Shown: one piece after another, positions 47,388 through 48,003 of the stretch
Layout: every line of letters starts with the position of its first letter
Position numbering within the stretch: position 1 is the stretch's first letter
Origin: an uncultured Mycolicibacterium sp.
GTDB lineage: Bacteria > Actinomycetota > Actinomycetes > Mycobacteriales > Mycobacteriaceae
Reading direction: 5' to 3'
Length of the DNA: 48,003 nt
Assembly: GCF_937941905.1 (NCBI RefSeq)
Contig: NZ_CALDGS010000019.1
Coordinates: 1 to 48,003 of the forward strand
Translations under genes and position numbers: made by a program
Notes under the pieces: generated by a model
Seen by the model: the letters and a program-made list of their open reading frames with translations, nothing else
Told to the model about the DNA's origin: nothing
Databases searched by the model: none

Positions 47388-47942
47388 ACCGACAGCCTCC
47401 CCCACCGGCCCGGGCGTGCGCACGTCGGCCCGCCGATTCCCGGCGAAGATCCGGCAAAACTGCAACACGTTTCAGTTTCAGCAAATCCGGACGGCGATCC
47501 GGTCGGAGACGAAGACGACGCTCGATCTTGATCGTGGCGAATGTCACACCAACGCGCGACGGATTGGTTCCGTCGTCAAGTATGCTTCTGACTTACACGT
47601 CAATTGGGTATTCCGAGCGACCGCCGGGTCCGATACAAGACATCGAGGTGCAGATTTGGCAAAGACAAGCCGGGCGATCGGAACGATCGTCCATGCACCG
47701 TTCGACGTCTTCAGCAATTCCGGTGCCGCGGCGTCGGTCGATCGGCCCGCCCGGCGGCAGGATCGCCGGTCCGGCGGCGGCCGCGACCGGATCGGGCGAC
47801 CCGGCGGTTACCCGGCCCGGGTTTGCCAGATCCCGGTTTCGCGGAAGGAAAAAGGGCTAAAGACCCTACGGGCCGCGATGTCACCCGTCGCTAATTTTGA
47901 CGCTTGCGAAAGCAAAGGCCTCCGTCATCTGGTGAGCGTCTG
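47388..47942. other. 555-bp region without a convincing gene upstream of pta
   Basis: This stretch between pta and the right edge has lower GC and none of the third-position GC bias of the genes around it. It holds the pta control region (palindrome at 47457-47478), a 6-bp hairpin CGACGG-ATTGGTT-CCGTCG at 47557-47575, and CGATCG-GAA-CGATCG at 47675-47689. A plus-strand open frame across it (47359-47943) has no recognisable domain and unusual composition, so I do not call it, but its TGA overlaps the ATG at 47943. Confidence 0.5.
47457..47478. promoter_or_regulatory. 22-bp KstR-like palindrome upstream of pta
   Basis: The site reads AAACTG-C-AAC-AC-GTT-T-CAGTTT: both outer (AAACTG/CAGTTT) and inner (AAC/GTT) arms are exact inverted repeats, with a single mismatched pair. 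It contains T-GC-AAC-AC-GTT-TC-A, which fits the TNNAACNNGTTNNA consensus of the TetR-family cholesterol regulator KstR. It lies 70 bp upstream of the pta start. Confidence 0.55.
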
Positions 47943-48003
47943 ATGGAACACACGGCTACGACGACGATCGGAACACGCGGCCCCCTGCTCGCGGGCGTGC
48001 CGT
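47943..48003 (+). CDS. Possible start of a gene cut by the window edge
   Basis: ATG 47943 opens a frame beginning MEHTATTTIGTRGPLLAG that runs off the right edge. GGTGAG about 8 nt upstream is a passable ribosome site, and the ATG overlaps the stop of an uncalled upstream frame (TGATG). Only about 20 codons are visible, so no family can be named. Confidence 0.35.
   Translation, partial: MEHTATTTIGTRGPLLAGVP

Noticed and set aside
47359..47943. Plus-strand open frame of 194 codons before the window edge
   Set aside because: It starts inside pta on the opposite strand, matches no domain I know, and lacks the third-position GC bias of every real gene here. I note only that its TGA overlaps the ATG at 47943.
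1..48003. CRISPR arrays, tRNA/rRNA genes, insertion sequences, attachment sites
   Set aside because: I looked for regular repeats, CCA-ended cloverleaf sequences, transposase motifs and terminal inverted repeats and saw none. The only tandem repeat is the 24-bp array at 6812-6881.

Overview
The window is high-GC actinobacterial DNA (roughly 70% GC by eye). Its gene content and order are those of a mycobacterium, most likely a rapid-growing Mycolicibacterium-type species. From memory of M. tuberculosis H37Rv, the left-to-right order runs backwards along Rv0439c to Rv0408: SDR, moeA2, psd, pssA, AAA ATPase, LON-domain protein, YbdK-type ligase, sodC, Rv0431 (VirR), Rv0430, def, Rv0428c, xthA, thiD, Rv0421c, Rv0420c, lpqL, thiG, thiS, thiO, thiE, mutT3, Rv0412c (glnX), glnH, pknG, ackA, pta. 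No rRNA, tRNA, CRISPR array, insertion sequence or prophage is visible. The DNA is densely packed; only the last ~0.6 kb lacks a convincing gene.

Layout. 0.1-4.6 kb: a DEAD/DEAH helicase facing a minus-strand unit of two membrane PH-domain proteins and a HAD phosphatase. 4.7-10.7 kb: SDR, moeA2, psd, pssA and a tandem AAA ATPase (molybdopterin and phosphatidylethanolamine synthesis). 10.8-19.0 kb: a cation/pH block made of a CBS protein, an ArsB/P-type permease and a complete mrp Na+/H+ antiporter operon (A/B fused, C, D, E, F, G), followed by a short methyltransferase. 19.7-26.6 kb: LON protein, Lrp regulator, YbdK ligase, sodC, virR, DUF3263 protein, def, GNAT and xthA. 26.6-28.7 kb: a frame-broken P-loop kinase, a TPP riboswitch, a 15-codon micro-ORF, thiD and a hydrolase; thiC is missing. 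28.7-32.8 kb: a Septum_form protein, small membrane proteins, a tandem TetR regulator and a uracil/xanthine permease. 32.8-38.9 kb: a second TPP riboswitch driving thiO-thiS-thiG, then an ABC exporter and lpqL, with thiE divergent. 38.9-47.4 kb: mutT3, the glnX-glnH-pknG amino-acid sensing operon and the pta-ackA acetate pathway.

How the genes work together. Most genes are coupled by ATGA/GTGA stop-start overlaps into short operons. Outside these, many starts lack a Shine-Dalgarno sequence and instead carry a TANNNT -10 box ending 6-8 nt before the start codon, as expected for leaderless mRNAs. In four places the -10 box begins with the TAG stop codon of the preceding gene. Thiamine synthesis is controlled from two riboswitches whose 3' ends carry the Shine-Dalgarno sequence of the next frame. 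The glnX-glnH-pknG set should sense external Asp/Glu-type amino acids and set TCA/glutamate flux, next to the Pta-AckA overflow pathway.

I see no obviously new multi-gene system. The most unusual items are the stop-codon/-10 fusions with leaderless starts, the riboswitch-micro-ORF-thiD arrangement without thiC, the broken kinase gene, a perfect 20-bp palindrome before mrpA, and a 22-bp KstR-like palindrome before pta.
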